From NCBI GenBank assembly GCA_024693505.1, contig JAILKU010000131.1, positions 1 through 34,321 of the forward strand: a DNA stretch of 34,321 nucleotides, read 5' to 3'. The notes under the pieces were generated by a model, which was given only the letters and a program-made list of their open reading frames with translations, did no database searches and was not told the DNA's origin. This DNA is from Bacteroidaceae bacterium (GTDB taxonomy: Bacteria; Bacteroidota; Bacteroidia; Bacteroidales; Bacteroidaceae). The position numbers were made by a program, and so were the translations under genes. Position 1 is the first letter of the stretch, and the number at the start of each line of letters is the position of its first letter. Of this stretch, positions 7,475 through 14,730 are shown in pieces.

Positions 7475-7954
7475 ATGGCAAAATCTCTTATCCCTAACAA
7501 GGGCGCTACAATAAATATAAAGAACAAGCGGGCCGAGTTTGATTACTATCTCTTAGACAAGTTTACGGCAGGTTTGGTACTTACGGGAACTGAAATCAAA
7601 AGTGTTCGTGCCGGCAAGGCCAGTTTGGTTGATACATATTGCTTGATCCAGCATGGTGAAGTCTGGGTAAAGAATATGTATATTGCGCACTATATGCAGG
7701 GCTCATACAATAATCACATTGAACGCCGCGACCGGAAACTGCTTCTAAACCGCCGTGAGATTCGCAAACTTGAACAGGCTGTAAAGGTTCCGGGTTTTAG
7801 TATTGTCCCAGTCTTGCTATTTATTGATGAGCGTGGTTTGGCAAAGCTCGATATCCATATCGTTCGTGGTAAGAAAGAGTATGACAAACGCGAGACGATG
7901 AAAGTTAAGGATGACCGCCGCGAGATTGACCGTCAGTTCAAGAAATCTTATTGA
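7475..7954 (+). CDS. smpB: SsrA-binding protein SmpB
   Basis: SmpB binds tmRNA and brings it to stalled ribosomes for trans-translation. The 159-residue product has the full family pattern: [31 protein letters not shown] at the N-terminus, the ASLVDTYC and [11 protein letters not shown] segments of the OB fold, and the basic C-terminal tail [25 protein letters not shown] that enters the ribosomal mRNA channel in homologues. Length is normal. The ATG is preceded by an AT-rich stretch without a Shine-Dalgarno. It follows the DUF4375 gene by 44 nt, and a terminator lies 53 nt after its stop, so the two may form a short operon. No tmRNA gene was found in this window. Confidence 0.97.
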   Translation: MAKSLIPNKGATINIKNKRAEFDYYLLDKFTAGLVLTGTEIKSVRAGKASLVDTYCLIQHGEVWVKNMYIAHYMQGSYNNHIERRDRKLLLNRREIRKLEQAVKVPGFSIVPVLLFIDERGLAKLDIHIVRGKKEYDKRETMKVKDDRREIDRQFKKSY

Positions 7955-8006
7955 TTCGTCGCATTCTTGAGCGAGCTCGGGAGCGTGTCGCTTCCTTATA
8001 TAATAT

Positions 8007-8040
8007 ATGGGTGAACCAATTAGGGCTTACCCATTTTTTT
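8007..8040 (+). terminator. Intrinsic terminator after smpB
   Basis: The stem ATGGGTGA / TTACCCAT (8007-8014, 8027-8034; one G-U pair) is followed by a run of seven T (8034-8040). Confidence 0.75.
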
Positions 8041-8096
8041 GCCTCAACTTATAAATCATTGGCTTCTTCATTACCAATTATGTTGATGATGCCTTT

Positions 8097-10085
8097 TTAG
8101 TGCTTGCGTTCTTTCAACAAATCATGCTGGTATGCATGTAGAAGGCATCGTAGCTCATCGACTTGCTGCTGAAGACGGCGGCCGATGTCGGTTTCCCGTA
8201 CGCGCAGTCTATGTCCGCGCAGTTCTACAATCTGCTTGCTGGAGATAATGTCTGTCTCGTTCTCGATGGCTTGGGCTGTGCTGGTAAAGGGCTCGTGCTG
8301 AATGAGTTCAAAGCCCCGGCTGTGATAGACCAGGGTATAGCCTGCGATGCCTGTCGTTTCATGATAGCCTTTTGAGAAACCGCCGTCAATGACCATGAGC
8401 ATGCCGTCGGCGCGTATTGGCGACTCGCCCTGTGCAACGTGTACAGGAACGTGTCCGTTGATAATATGCCGGTGATGTCCTGTTACTTGAAATTCATCCA
8501 GAATCTGGGCACAGACTTGCGGGTTGTTGCGCAGCTGGTAGTAGGCTCCTTTCTCTTCGTGCTGGAGTTCTTTCTCACTAAGTAGGTAACGTTCAAATGT
8601 GCGCATGCCGCTCTTGTCGAAGAGAGGACTGTCTGGTCCGCACCACAGATACCAGAAGTAGTCTCGAGCCTGATGGCGTTCGGCGCGCGGTGCATCGGCC
8701 TGGAAGGCCCGGCGTATGACGTACTCGGCTCTTTGCATAAGTTGGCGGCCATGACATTGCTGGCCCATAACGGTTACTTGGCGCATGCTACCGTCCGTAT
8801 TCATGGGGACTGAGGCATGGAAGAGCAGATTGGAGTTATAAATACCGTAGAGGCTACCGTGATCCAGAAGACATTGTACGTGGCGCTGCAGTTTTTCTGA
8901 CACGCGGAAGCTGTGGTGGAGGCGACCGACCAGTTCTTCTTCCTCATGCGTCAGCCTATAGGGCTCGTCGGGTCTTACGGTTGGAAAGTAGCAGTCTCTG
9001 AGTTTGTACTCACGGCCGTCCAGACGGTACACGCCACGTTCCTGATCGATGTGTTCCAACGTGCCGGGTTCGTTCATCACCCATTCCGGATGTGCCTTAC
9101 GCATGTTGTATTCGAGCTTGAACTGTATGATGCTGATTGCTTTGTGCATCTGTGCCAGGAGGCGAAGACTCTTGGCATCGGTCTGGTTCTCCTGTGTCTG
9201 TACTACGGGCAGGAAGCACTGGCAGGGGTCGTCGGCATAAGTCTCGATGGCGAAGGTTGCCAGTGGCAGCAGGTTGATGCCGTAGCCGTCCTGCAGAGTA
9301 GCCATGTTGGCGAAGCGCAGCGAGAGGCGGAGCACATTCGCTATGCAGCAGTCGTTGCCCGCAGCAGCGCCCATCCAGAGCGCATCGTGGTTTCCCCATT
9401 GTATGTCGAATCCGTGGCGTGTCAGCAGGTAGTCCATGATAATATGCGCACCGGGTCCGCGGTCGAATATGTCGCCCAGGATGTGCAGACGGTCTATGCT
9501 GAGGCGTTGGATGACCTGACATAGGGCGATGATGAAGTGCTGGCTCTGTCCGGTCTGTACTATCGTCTCAAGTATTCGGCGGAAGTATGCTTCCTTATCA
9601 TCATCGCCCGGGCTTTCGTGCAGGAGTTCCTCGATGATGTATGCATACTGTTGGGGAAGTGCCTTGCGTACCTTCGAACGCGTGTACTTACTGCTGACGC
9701 TCTGGAGCACTTGTACTAGCCTGAGTAGTGTCATACTATACCACTGAGAGAGGTCGTCATCGTTCGCACACAGCATCTGGAGTCTCTGTTCCGGATAGTA
9801 GATGAGCGTGCATAGTGCGCGTATCTCCTCGCGGGTGAGCGTGGCGCCGAAGAGTTCGGTCACTTTGCGCTTGATGTTTCCGCTCGCATTCCGCAGGATG
9901 TGCAGGAAGGCCTCGTGCTCTCCGTGGATATCGGCCACGAAGTGCTCGGTACCCTTCGGCAGGTTCATGATGGCCTCCAGGTTGATGATTTCCGTGCTTG
10001 CGCTTTCTGAATCCGGATAGGTTTGCGACAGGAGCTCAAGTATTCTCATGTCAACTTCAGGTGTGATATTATTCGTCTTATCCAT
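8097..10085 (-). CDS. fbp: Fructose-1,6-bisphosphatase, class III
   Basis: This enzyme hydrolyses fructose-1,6-bisphosphate to fructose-6-phosphate, the committed step of gluconeogenesis, in the cytosol. The 662-residue protein is a class III (Firmicutes/Bacteroidetes-type) enzyme built on a calcineurin-like metallophosphatase fold. Metal-binding motifs are in order: D52-I-H54 in VADIHGEHEAF, G204-D205-IFDRG, G-N232-H233-D234 and, later, IINGHVPVH with a downstream VIDGGFSKGYH. Length matches the Bacteroides enzymes. The start ATG 10083-10085 fits the divergent promoter at 10108-10139. Expression is probably monocistronic, because the neighbours on both sides are on the opposite strand. Confidence 0.96.
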   Translation of the reverse strand: MDKTNNITPEVDMRILELLSQTYPDSESASTEIINLEAIMNLPKGTEHFVADIHGEHEAFLHILRNASGNIKRKVTELFGATLTREEIRALCTLIYYPEQRLQMLCANDDDLSQWYSMTLLRLVQVLQSVSSKYTRSKVRKALPQQYAYIIEELLHESPGDDDKEAYFRRILETIVQTGQSQHFIIALCQVIQRLSIDRLHILGDIFDRGPGAHIIMDYLLTRHGFDIQWGNHDALWMGAAAGNDCCIANVLRLSLRFANMATLQDGYGINLLPLATFAIETYADDPCQCFLPVVQTQENQTDAKSLRLLAQMHKAISIIQFKLEYNMRKAHPEWVMNEPGTLEHIDQERGVYRLDGREYKLRDCYFPTVRPDEPYRLTHEEEELVGRLHHSFRVSEKLQRHVQCLLDHGSLYGIYNSNLLFHASVPMNTDGSMRQVTVMGQQCHGRQLMQRAEYVIRRAFQADAPRAERHQARDYFWYLWCGPDSPLFDKSGMRTFERYLLSEKELQHEEKGAYYQLRNNPQVCAQILDEFQVTGHHRHIINGHVPVHVAQGESPIRADGMLMVIDGGFSKGYHETTGIAGYTLVYHSRGFELIQHEPFTSTAQAIENETDIISSKQIVELRGHRLRVRETDIGRRLQQQVDELRCLLHAYQHDLLKERKH

Positions 10086-10107
10086 CCTTTTTTCTCCTTT
10101 GATGGTA

Positions 10108-10139
10108 CAAAAGTATGTATTATTTGGATTTTATGCAAG
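10108..10139 (-). promoter_or_regulatory. Promoter of fbp
   Basis: In the minus sense TACTTTTG (10108-10115) is the -7 box and CTTG (10136-10139) a -33-like box 20 nt upstream. The predicted leader is very short, about 15 nt. Confidence 0.6.
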
Positions 10140-10152
10140 TATTCGCCAAAAA

Positions 10153-11334
10153 ATGAGTACCTTTGCAGCCGTGAAATGCTGGTTGCTCATAATTTGGGCT
10201 CTTTTTCCGCTCGCCCTGACTGCCGGAACGGCACGGCCGGCGGATTTGTCTTCGCCGATTGACGAGGCGTCGTTCCATCGCGGGATTTTGCGCCCGGTGG
10301 GATGGCTGATGGATTACCTGAAGAACGCAAACCGTGAGACCAGTCGCCCGTTTGACTGCAGCTTTATCTGCGGTCCTACCTACAAATCGACCACGAGTTT
10401 CGCACTGGGCGGCGGCATGACGGGCCTCTACAAGTGGGACCGTAACGACCCCGCCCTGCAGCAGAGCAGTGTGAACCTGTTCTTCAATGCGAGCGTCACG
10501 GGGATGCTGAAGCTGAGTCTCGAGGGTCATAACTATATGCGCGGCGACCGGCAGCGATGGGACTACGAACTCTACGTGGAGAACCTGCCGACCGATTTCT
10601 GGGGAATCGGCTACCGGAACGGTGTGCGCAACGAGAACAAGAGCAGCTATCACCAGATTCGCGCCAGCTTCAAGCCGAACTACCTCTTCCGTATGGCGCC
10701 CAGCTTCTACCTCGGGCCCGAGTTGCGCTTTCAACACAGCCATTCGTTCAAGGTCAGGAGGCCGGACTATCTCGAGGGGCAGCAGTACGACATCACGTCA
10801 ACCGGACTGGGCATCGCGGTCCAGTACGACAGTCGCGACTTCGCCCTGAACGCCTATCGCGGCAACTTCATCAGGATAGAGCAGCTCTTCTTCCCGAAGT
10901 TCATGAACACTTACTGGTTCAATTCGACCGAGCTGACGATCCGTTCCTACCGGCAGGCCTGGCGCGGCGGCGTTTTGGCCATGGACCTTCACGGACTGTT
11001 CAACTACGGCGGGCCGGTGCCCTGGACAATGCTGTCCCTCGTGGGCGGCAACGGCCGCATGCGGGGCTATTATGAGGGCCGGTACCGTGACCGGAACATA
11101 CTGGAGGGCCAGGTGGAACTCAGGCAGCACCTCTTCGGTCGCTTCGGATGCGTCGTCTGGGCCGGCGCGGCAAACGTTTTCCACGACCGGCGCCACATCT
11201 ATATGAATGAAGTCCTGCCTTCGGTCGGCACCGGCGTCCGGTGGGAATTCAAGCGAAGGGTGAACATCCGCCTCGACTTCGGACTGACGAAGAATAAACC
11301 CGGCTTCGAGTTCAGCATCAACGAGGCATTCTGA
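10153..11334 (+). CDS. BamA/TamA-family outer-membrane beta-barrel protein (surface antigen family)
   Basis: This outer-membrane barrel of the bacterial surface antigen family has about 393 residues from ATG 10153. A signal peptide (CWLLIIWALFPLALTAGTA) precedes the mature part. The barrel region contains the diagnostic GGNGRMRGYYEGRYRDRN loop, comparable to the VRGF/Y motif of BamA, and many alternating strands such as GIAVQYDSRDFALNAYRGNFIRI. It ends in Phe, as expected of a C-terminal beta signal. There is room for few or no POTRA domains, so it is a short family member and not BamA itself. Possible roles are insertion or secretion of an envelope component; none is proven. An upstream ATG at 10048 would overlap fbp and is unlikely. 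GTG 10171 is an alternative start that fits a promoter-like box at 10158-10165. Confidence 0.82.
   Translation: MSTFAAVKCWLLIIWALFPLALTAGTARPADLSSPIDEASFHRGILRPVGWLMDYLKNANRETSRPFDCSFICGPTYKSTTSFALGGGMTGLYKWDRNDPALQQSSVNLFFNASVTGMLKLSLEGHNYMRGDRQRWDYELYVENLPTDFWGIGYRNGVRNENKSSYHQIRASFKPNYLFRMAPSFYLGPELRFQHSHSFKVRRPDYLEGQQYDITSTGLGIAVQYDSRDFALNAYRGNFIRIEQLFFPKFMNTYWFNSTELTIRSYRQAWRGGVLAMDLHGLFNYGGPVPWTMLSLVGGNGRMRGYYEGRYRDRNILEGQVELRQHLFGRFGCVVWAGAANVFHDRRHIYMNEVLPSVGTGVRWEFKRRVNIRLDFGLTKNKPGFEFSINEAF
10158..10165 (+). promoter_or_regulatory. Possible -7 box overlapping the start of the outer-membrane protein gene
   Basis: TACCTTTG followed by CAGCC looks like a strong Bacteroidetes -7 box. 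It lies inside the codons after ATG 10153 and just before an in-frame GTG at 10171. No good -33 box at the right distance was found, so it may be chance. Confidence 0.35.
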
Positions 11335-11409
11335 ACGCACCGGCGGGCCGTCCGCCACTACCGCCCGGGCCGACTGAAATGACGAAATTGGAGAATATAT
11401 AATATAATA

Positions 11410-12366
11410 ATGTATATGAGAAAGATTGTTTATGGCATGTTAGCCTCACTGCTCTGCACATCGCTTAGCGCCGAGGAGGAATTGCTCAAGTACGCCGACT
11501 TCGAGCATTGGATAACACGTACCATACGGGAAAGCGTCCTTGTGGGAGGCAACACGCACACCCTCTACGAAGTCGGCCCCGACGGCACGTTCGACGGCGC
11601 CCGGGCCTTCACAAACCAGGGAGGATCGCCCTGGGCCAACAGCAACGTCTATGCGAAGGTTGCCGGCGTGGTGAAGACCAATATCAGCGTCTATCCCGAC
11701 TCGCACGGAGCAGGCAAGTGCGTGAAGCTGGCCACCCACATCGTCAAGTGCAAGGCCGTCGGGATTGTTAACATCAGTGTGCTCGCCGCGGGCAGTATAT
11801 ACCTCGGAACGATGCTGGAGCCTATCACAAGTTCCAAGAACCCCATGTCGAAGATTAACGTCGGGATTCCCTTCTCGCGCCGGCCGCGCGCGCTGAAGTT
11901 CGACTACAAATACCAGGCGGCCGTGGCCGATTCCCGGATCAAGGAGACCGGTTTCAGCAAGACCAAGACCATTCCCGGACGCGATATGGGCGAAGCCGTA
12001 TGTCTTCTGCAGAAACGGTGGGAGGACAGCGAGGGAAACATCCACGCCCTGCGCGTCGGCACCATGCGCATGCGGTTCACCCAGAGCACCGGTAGCTGGG
12101 TTGAGGGCAAGGAGTACCCGATACACTATGGAGACATCCGCACCGAACCCTACTATCGCGAGTGGATGGGCCTCGTCGGCGGCGAGCGAACCTACTACGC
12201 CTTGAATAGCAAGGGCAAGAACGTGCCGATCATCGAGGAAGGATGGGCCGGCAAGGACGAGACCCCGACGCATCTCATCCTCAAGTTCGACAGCAGCTAC
12301 GGTGGCGCCTATATCGGCTCCGTCGGCAACACCTTGTGGCTGGACAACGTAAAGCTCGTTTACTAA
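11410..12366 (+). CDS. PCMD-domain secreted protein
   Basis: This 318-residue protein has an N-terminal signal peptide (MRKIVYGMLASLLCTSLSAEE). Its body resembles the PCMD (putative carbohydrate metabolism) family of Bacteroidetes: a jelly-roll-like C-terminal half with FSRRPRALKFDYKYQ, then GLVGGERTYYALNSKGKNVP, ending in the characteristic LWLDNVKLVY strand. Function is unknown; family members are often encoded near surface carbohydrate-binding proteins. The mature protein starts around EEELLKYADFEHW. It follows the outer-membrane barrel gene on the same strand after a 75-nt gap, so the two may be coexpressed. ATG 11416 (M-R-K) is an equally likely start. Beyond its stop lies the 22-bp tandem array. 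Confidence 0.75.
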   Translation: MYMRKIVYGMLASLLCTSLSAEEELLKYADFEHWITRTIRESVLVGGNTHTLYEVGPDGTFDGARAFTNQGGSPWANSNVYAKVAGVVKTNISVYPDSHGAGKCVKLATHIVKCKAVGIVNISVLAAGSIYLGTMLEPITSSKNPMSKINVGIPFSRRPRALKFDYKYQAAVADSRIKETGFSKTKTIPGRDMGEAVCLLQKRWEDSEGNIHALRVGTMRMRFTQSTGSWVEGKEYPIHYGDIRTEPYYREWMGLVGGERTYYALNSKGKNVPIIEEGWAGKDETPTHLILKFDSSYGGAYIGSVGNTLWLDNVKLVY

Positions 12367-12380
12367 GCACGCATTGCTCA

Positions 12381-12534
12381 GCGCCAACAGCCCTAAGCCT
12401 CCGCGCCAAGAGCCCTAAGCCTCCGCGCCAAGAGCCCTAAGCCTCAGCGCCACCGGCCATCATCCACAGCGCCACCAGCCATCATCCTCAGCGCCGCGAG
12501 CCATCAGCCTCCTCGCCGCGCGCCATCCTCCCCC
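12381..12534. repeat. 22-bp tandem repeat array, seven units
   Basis: Seven consecutive 22-nt units fill 154 bp exactly. Unit starts are 12381, 12403, 12425, 12447, 12469, 12491 and 12513. The first three are near identical (GCGCCAAGAGCCCTAAGCCT plus CC or CA). Later units diverge progressively but keep the [GT]CGCC start, a central GCC and a C-rich end. The period is not a multiple of three and no gene covers it. It occupies most of the gap between the PCMD gene and nspC. Confidence 0.85.
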
Positions 12535-12560
12535 CATCCACTTCCGACCTTCATCATCAT

Positions 12561-12585
12561 CAACCCCATAAACCCCATTAGCCCC
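12561..12585 (+). repeat. C-rich short repeat in the nspC leader
   Basis: Three imperfect units (CAACCCCAT, AAACCCCATT, AGCCCC) abut the nspC start codon. The pattern resembles the mRNA-sense leader of the OPT transporter gene. Confidence 0.5.
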
Positions 12586-13731
12586 ATGCGACCCTATTAC
12601 CTACTCGAGGAGCGTCTGCTGCGCCGCAACCTCGAGCTCATCAGCACCGTTGCGCGCGAGAGCGGCGCCGAGATCATCCTCGCCTTCAAGGCCTTCGCCC
12701 TATGGCGCACATTCCCCATCTTCCGCGACTACATCAGTCACACGACGGCCAGCAGCCTTGCCGAGGCCCGTCTCGCCCGCGAGGAGTTCGGCAGCCTCGC
12801 CCACACCTACAGTCCGGCATACACCGACGAGGAGTTCCCCGACATCATCCGCTGCAGCAGCCACCTGACGTTCAACTCCCTGTCGCAGTTCGCCCGCTTC
12901 TGGCCGGCCGTCCGCTCGTTCCGCGACCACCAAGTCAGCTGCGGGCTGCGGATAAACCCCGAGTACTCCGAGATAGAAACCGAACTCTACAACCCCTGTG
13001 CGCCCGGCAGCCGCTTCGGACTCCTTGCCGGACAGCTGCCCGACGAGCTGCCCGACGGCATCGAAGGCTTCCACTGCCACTGCCATTGCGAGAGCAGTGC
13101 CGAAGCCCTGCAGCACACACTGCAACACCTCGAGGAAAAGTTCGCGCCGTGGCTCGACCGCATCGCATGGCTCAACCTGGGCGGCGGGCACCTCATGACG
13201 CGCCGCGACTACGACATCCCCCTCCTGATACGGCTGCTGCGCGACCTGCAGGCAAGACATCCCCGCCTCCGCCTCATCCTCGAACCCGGCAGTGCCTTTG
13301 CATGGCAGACGGGGACGCTGGTCGCCCACGTCGTTGATGTCGTCGAAAACCGCGGCATACGCACGGCAATCCTCGACGTCTCCTTCACCTGTCACATGCC
13401 CGACTGCCTCGAGATGCCCTATCAGCCCGCAGTGCGCGGCGCAGAGTCCCTGCCGGCCGACTACGTCAAGACGGCCGCTCGCGGCGAACACGTCTACCGG
13501 CTGGGCGGAAACAGCTGTCTGAGCGGCGACTTCATGGGCAGCTGGCGCTTCCCCGGCCCGCTCCAGATCGGCGACGAGCTCGTATTCGAGGACATGATAC
13601 ACTATACAACCGTGAAGACCACGATGTTCAACGGCATCACCCATCCCGACCTCGTCCTCGAGCGGTTGGATGGAACGCGTGAAGTCCTCCGCAGGTTCAC
13701 CTACGAGGACTATCGCGACCGCATGGACTGA
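12586..13731 (+). CDS. nspC: Carboxynorspermidine decarboxylase
   Basis: This PLP-dependent fold-III decarboxylase converts carboxynorspermidine to norspermidine, or carboxyspermidine to spermidine, in the alternative polyamine pathway; it is cytosolic. The 381-residue product shows the PLP lysine at K35 (ILAFKAFALW). Also present are the HCHCESS segment, the phosphate-binding glycine motif NLGGGHL, EPGSAFAW, and the C-terminal active-site region TCHMPDCLEMPY and GGNSCLSGDF. Length matches the family. The partner dehydrogenase is not in this window. The start ATG is directly preceded by a C-rich repeat instead of a Shine-Dalgarno. A strong hairpin about 70 nt after the stop should terminate the transcript. 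Confidence 0.95.
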   Translation: MRPYYLLEERLLRRNLELISTVARESGAEIILAFKAFALWRTFPIFRDYISHTTASSLAEARLAREEFGSLAHTYSPAYTDEEFPDIIRCSSHLTFNSLSQFARFWPAVRSFRDHQVSCGLRINPEYSEIETELYNPCAPGSRFGLLAGQLPDELPDGIEGFHCHCHCESSAEALQHTLQHLEEKFAPWLDRIAWLNLGGGHLMTRRDYDIPLLIRLLRDLQARHPRLRLILEPGSAFAWQTGTLVAHVVDVVENRGIRTAILDVSFTCHMPDCLEMPYQPAVRGAESLPADYVKTAARGEHVYRLGGNSCLSGDFMGSWRFPGPLQIGDELVFEDMIHYTTVKTTMFNGITHPDLVLERLDGTREVLRRFTYEDYRDRMD

Positions 13732-13736
13732 GCGCT

Positions 13737-13780
13737 GCCAGTGCCTGGAGTGACGATAGCCAGTGCCTGGACAGACCGTT
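13737..13780. repeat. 22-bp direct repeat after nspC
   Basis: GCCAGTGCCTGGA occurs at 13737-13749 and 13759-13771, a spacing of exactly 22 nt. A third, decayed ACCAGTA follows at 13781. The spacing equals that of the array upstream of nspC, although the sequence differs. Confidence 0.55.
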
Positions 13781-13802
13781 ACCAGTAGTCTATATACAAA
13801 CA

Positions 13803-13849
13803 AATAGCCTTCAATTTCCTGCTTACTAAAGCATAAATGGAAGGCTATT
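13803..13849. terminator. Bidirectional terminator between nspC and the HU-like gene
   Basis: The 10-bp perfect stem AATAGCCTTC / GAAGGCTATT (13803-13812, 13840-13849) extends by four more pairs after one mismatch. T-rich sequence follows on both strands. It suits the plus-strand nspC and could also stop minus-strand transcripts from the HU-like gene. Confidence 0.7.
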
Positions 13850-13860
13850 ACTTTTCCTTA

Positions 13861-14040
13861 TCCCCGTCGTAATTGACTAGTTTTGTTGCCGCCAGCATTC
13901 CCCTCCCTTTTGAGGGGAGGGGTTAGGGGTGGGGTAAACAAGCTGCATTTCATGCCCTTGCTTTTTCTATTCCCCGTCGTGATCGAGCAGGTTTGTAGGC
14001 GCCAGCCCAACTCCCCTCCATAACGGGAGGGGTTGGGGGA
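13861..14040. repeat. Pair of 110-bp-spaced intergenic repeats with C/G hairpins (copies B and C)
   Basis: TCCCCGTCGT begins at 13861 and again at 13971, and the ~35 nt that follow (ending CGCCAGC) match imperfectly. Each copy is followed by a CCCCTCC...GGAGGGG hairpin (13900-13922 and 14013-14032) and a G-rich GGGGT/GGGGGA tail. With the hairpin at 2826-2848 this makes three copies in the window. The repeats fill most of the 313-bp stretch between nspC and the HU-like gene, which has no convincing gene of its own. Confidence 0.65.
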
Positions 14041-14044
14041 GGGT

Positions 14045-14560
14045 CTATTCCATCCCATTATCGGGGTCATCTCCGCCCCCGTTGCCGTCGCCGCCGCTAT
14101 TGCTATCGCTGCCGGAGGTATCTTCGCCGGTCGAGGGCGATACCGTTCCGTTCTGCTCGGCATTTTCAGCCTCGCCGGCCTTTGCCCACACGAGTGAAGC
14201 GCCCTTGATGGCTGTCTCCACTTCCAGCGACGGACGGTAGTAGATGGTGGGCTTCACGCTGTCCAACGTTAGGTCCTCGGCGTTCTCGAACCATCCGCTC
14301 GTACATGAGGGATAGATCTTGCCCAGAGGACCCAGGTCTACGATGAAGCCCTGCTTCAGCGCCTTTGCCGCTGCACGGATGAAGATTCCGGATGCAGCGC
14401 GGATCTCGTCGACGTTGAACGTTGTGTCCTCTGCTGCATCCTCGGCGATGTCGCTATAGTCGGCTGTGCCATTGGTTAGTACCCGGGCTGAATAGCCCCG
14501 CTTCTTGGTCACTGGATTCATGTGCTTAGACTTCGTGACCTTCATCTTCAGTTTTGCCAT
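14045..14560 (-). CDS. HU-like DNA-binding protein with Gly/Ser/Asp-rich tail
   Basis: This 171-residue protein belongs to the Bacteroidetes HU-related family (HU domain fused to extra C-terminal motifs). The N-terminal ~120 residues fit the fold: a basic start (MAKLKMKVTKSKHMNPVTKKRGYSARV), a helical DEIRAASGIFIRAAAKALKQGF region and the GPLGKIYPSCTSGW turn. The last ~40 residues are low-complexity acidic and glycine-rich (SGSDSNSGGDGNGGGDDPDNG). It probably binds DNA in the nucleoid; family members are numerous and mostly uncharacterised. ATG 14558-14560 is preceded by GAAGGA a few nt upstream. Three near-palindromes spaced 22 bp lie 64-124 nt upstream and could be its regulatory region. 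Confidence 0.85.
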   Translation of the reverse strand: MAKLKMKVTKSKHMNPVTKKRGYSARVLTNGTADYSDIAEDAAEDTTFNVDEIRAASGIFIRAAAKALKQGFIVDLGPLGKIYPSCTSGWFENAEDLTLDSVKPTIYYRPSLEVETAIKGASLVWAKAGEAENAEQNGTVSPSTGEDTSGSDSNSGGDGNGGGDDPDNGME

Positions 14561-14623
14561 TTTCCTTCAAATTTTAAATGGTTTGACAATATTTTTTACT
14601 CACTCTTCATGCTACCTCTAATG

Positions 14624-14684
14624 ATTGGCCGCGGCCGATTGCACAATTGGCCGCGACCGATTTACAAATTGGCCGCGGCCGATT
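14624..14684. repeat. Three 22-bp-spaced near-palindromes upstream of the HU-like gene
   Basis: ATTGGCCGCGGCCGATT occurs at 14624-14640 and 14668-14684, with one variant (ATTGGCCGCGACCGATT) at 14646-14662. Starts are exactly 22 bp apart. Each contains the dyad GGCCGCGGCC (GGCCGCGACC in the middle copy). The spacing of about two helical turns puts the copies on the same DNA face, as in an operator array. The region is between the HU-like start and the end of the LRR gene. Confidence 0.75.
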
Positions 14685-14730
14685 GATATATCTGCCGTAT
14701 AGGGGTCATTTTTGGCCAGCATGATTTTCT

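Noticed and set aside
12381..12534. CRISPR array
   Set aside because: The 22-bp units are contiguous, with no unique spacers, and no cas genes are present.
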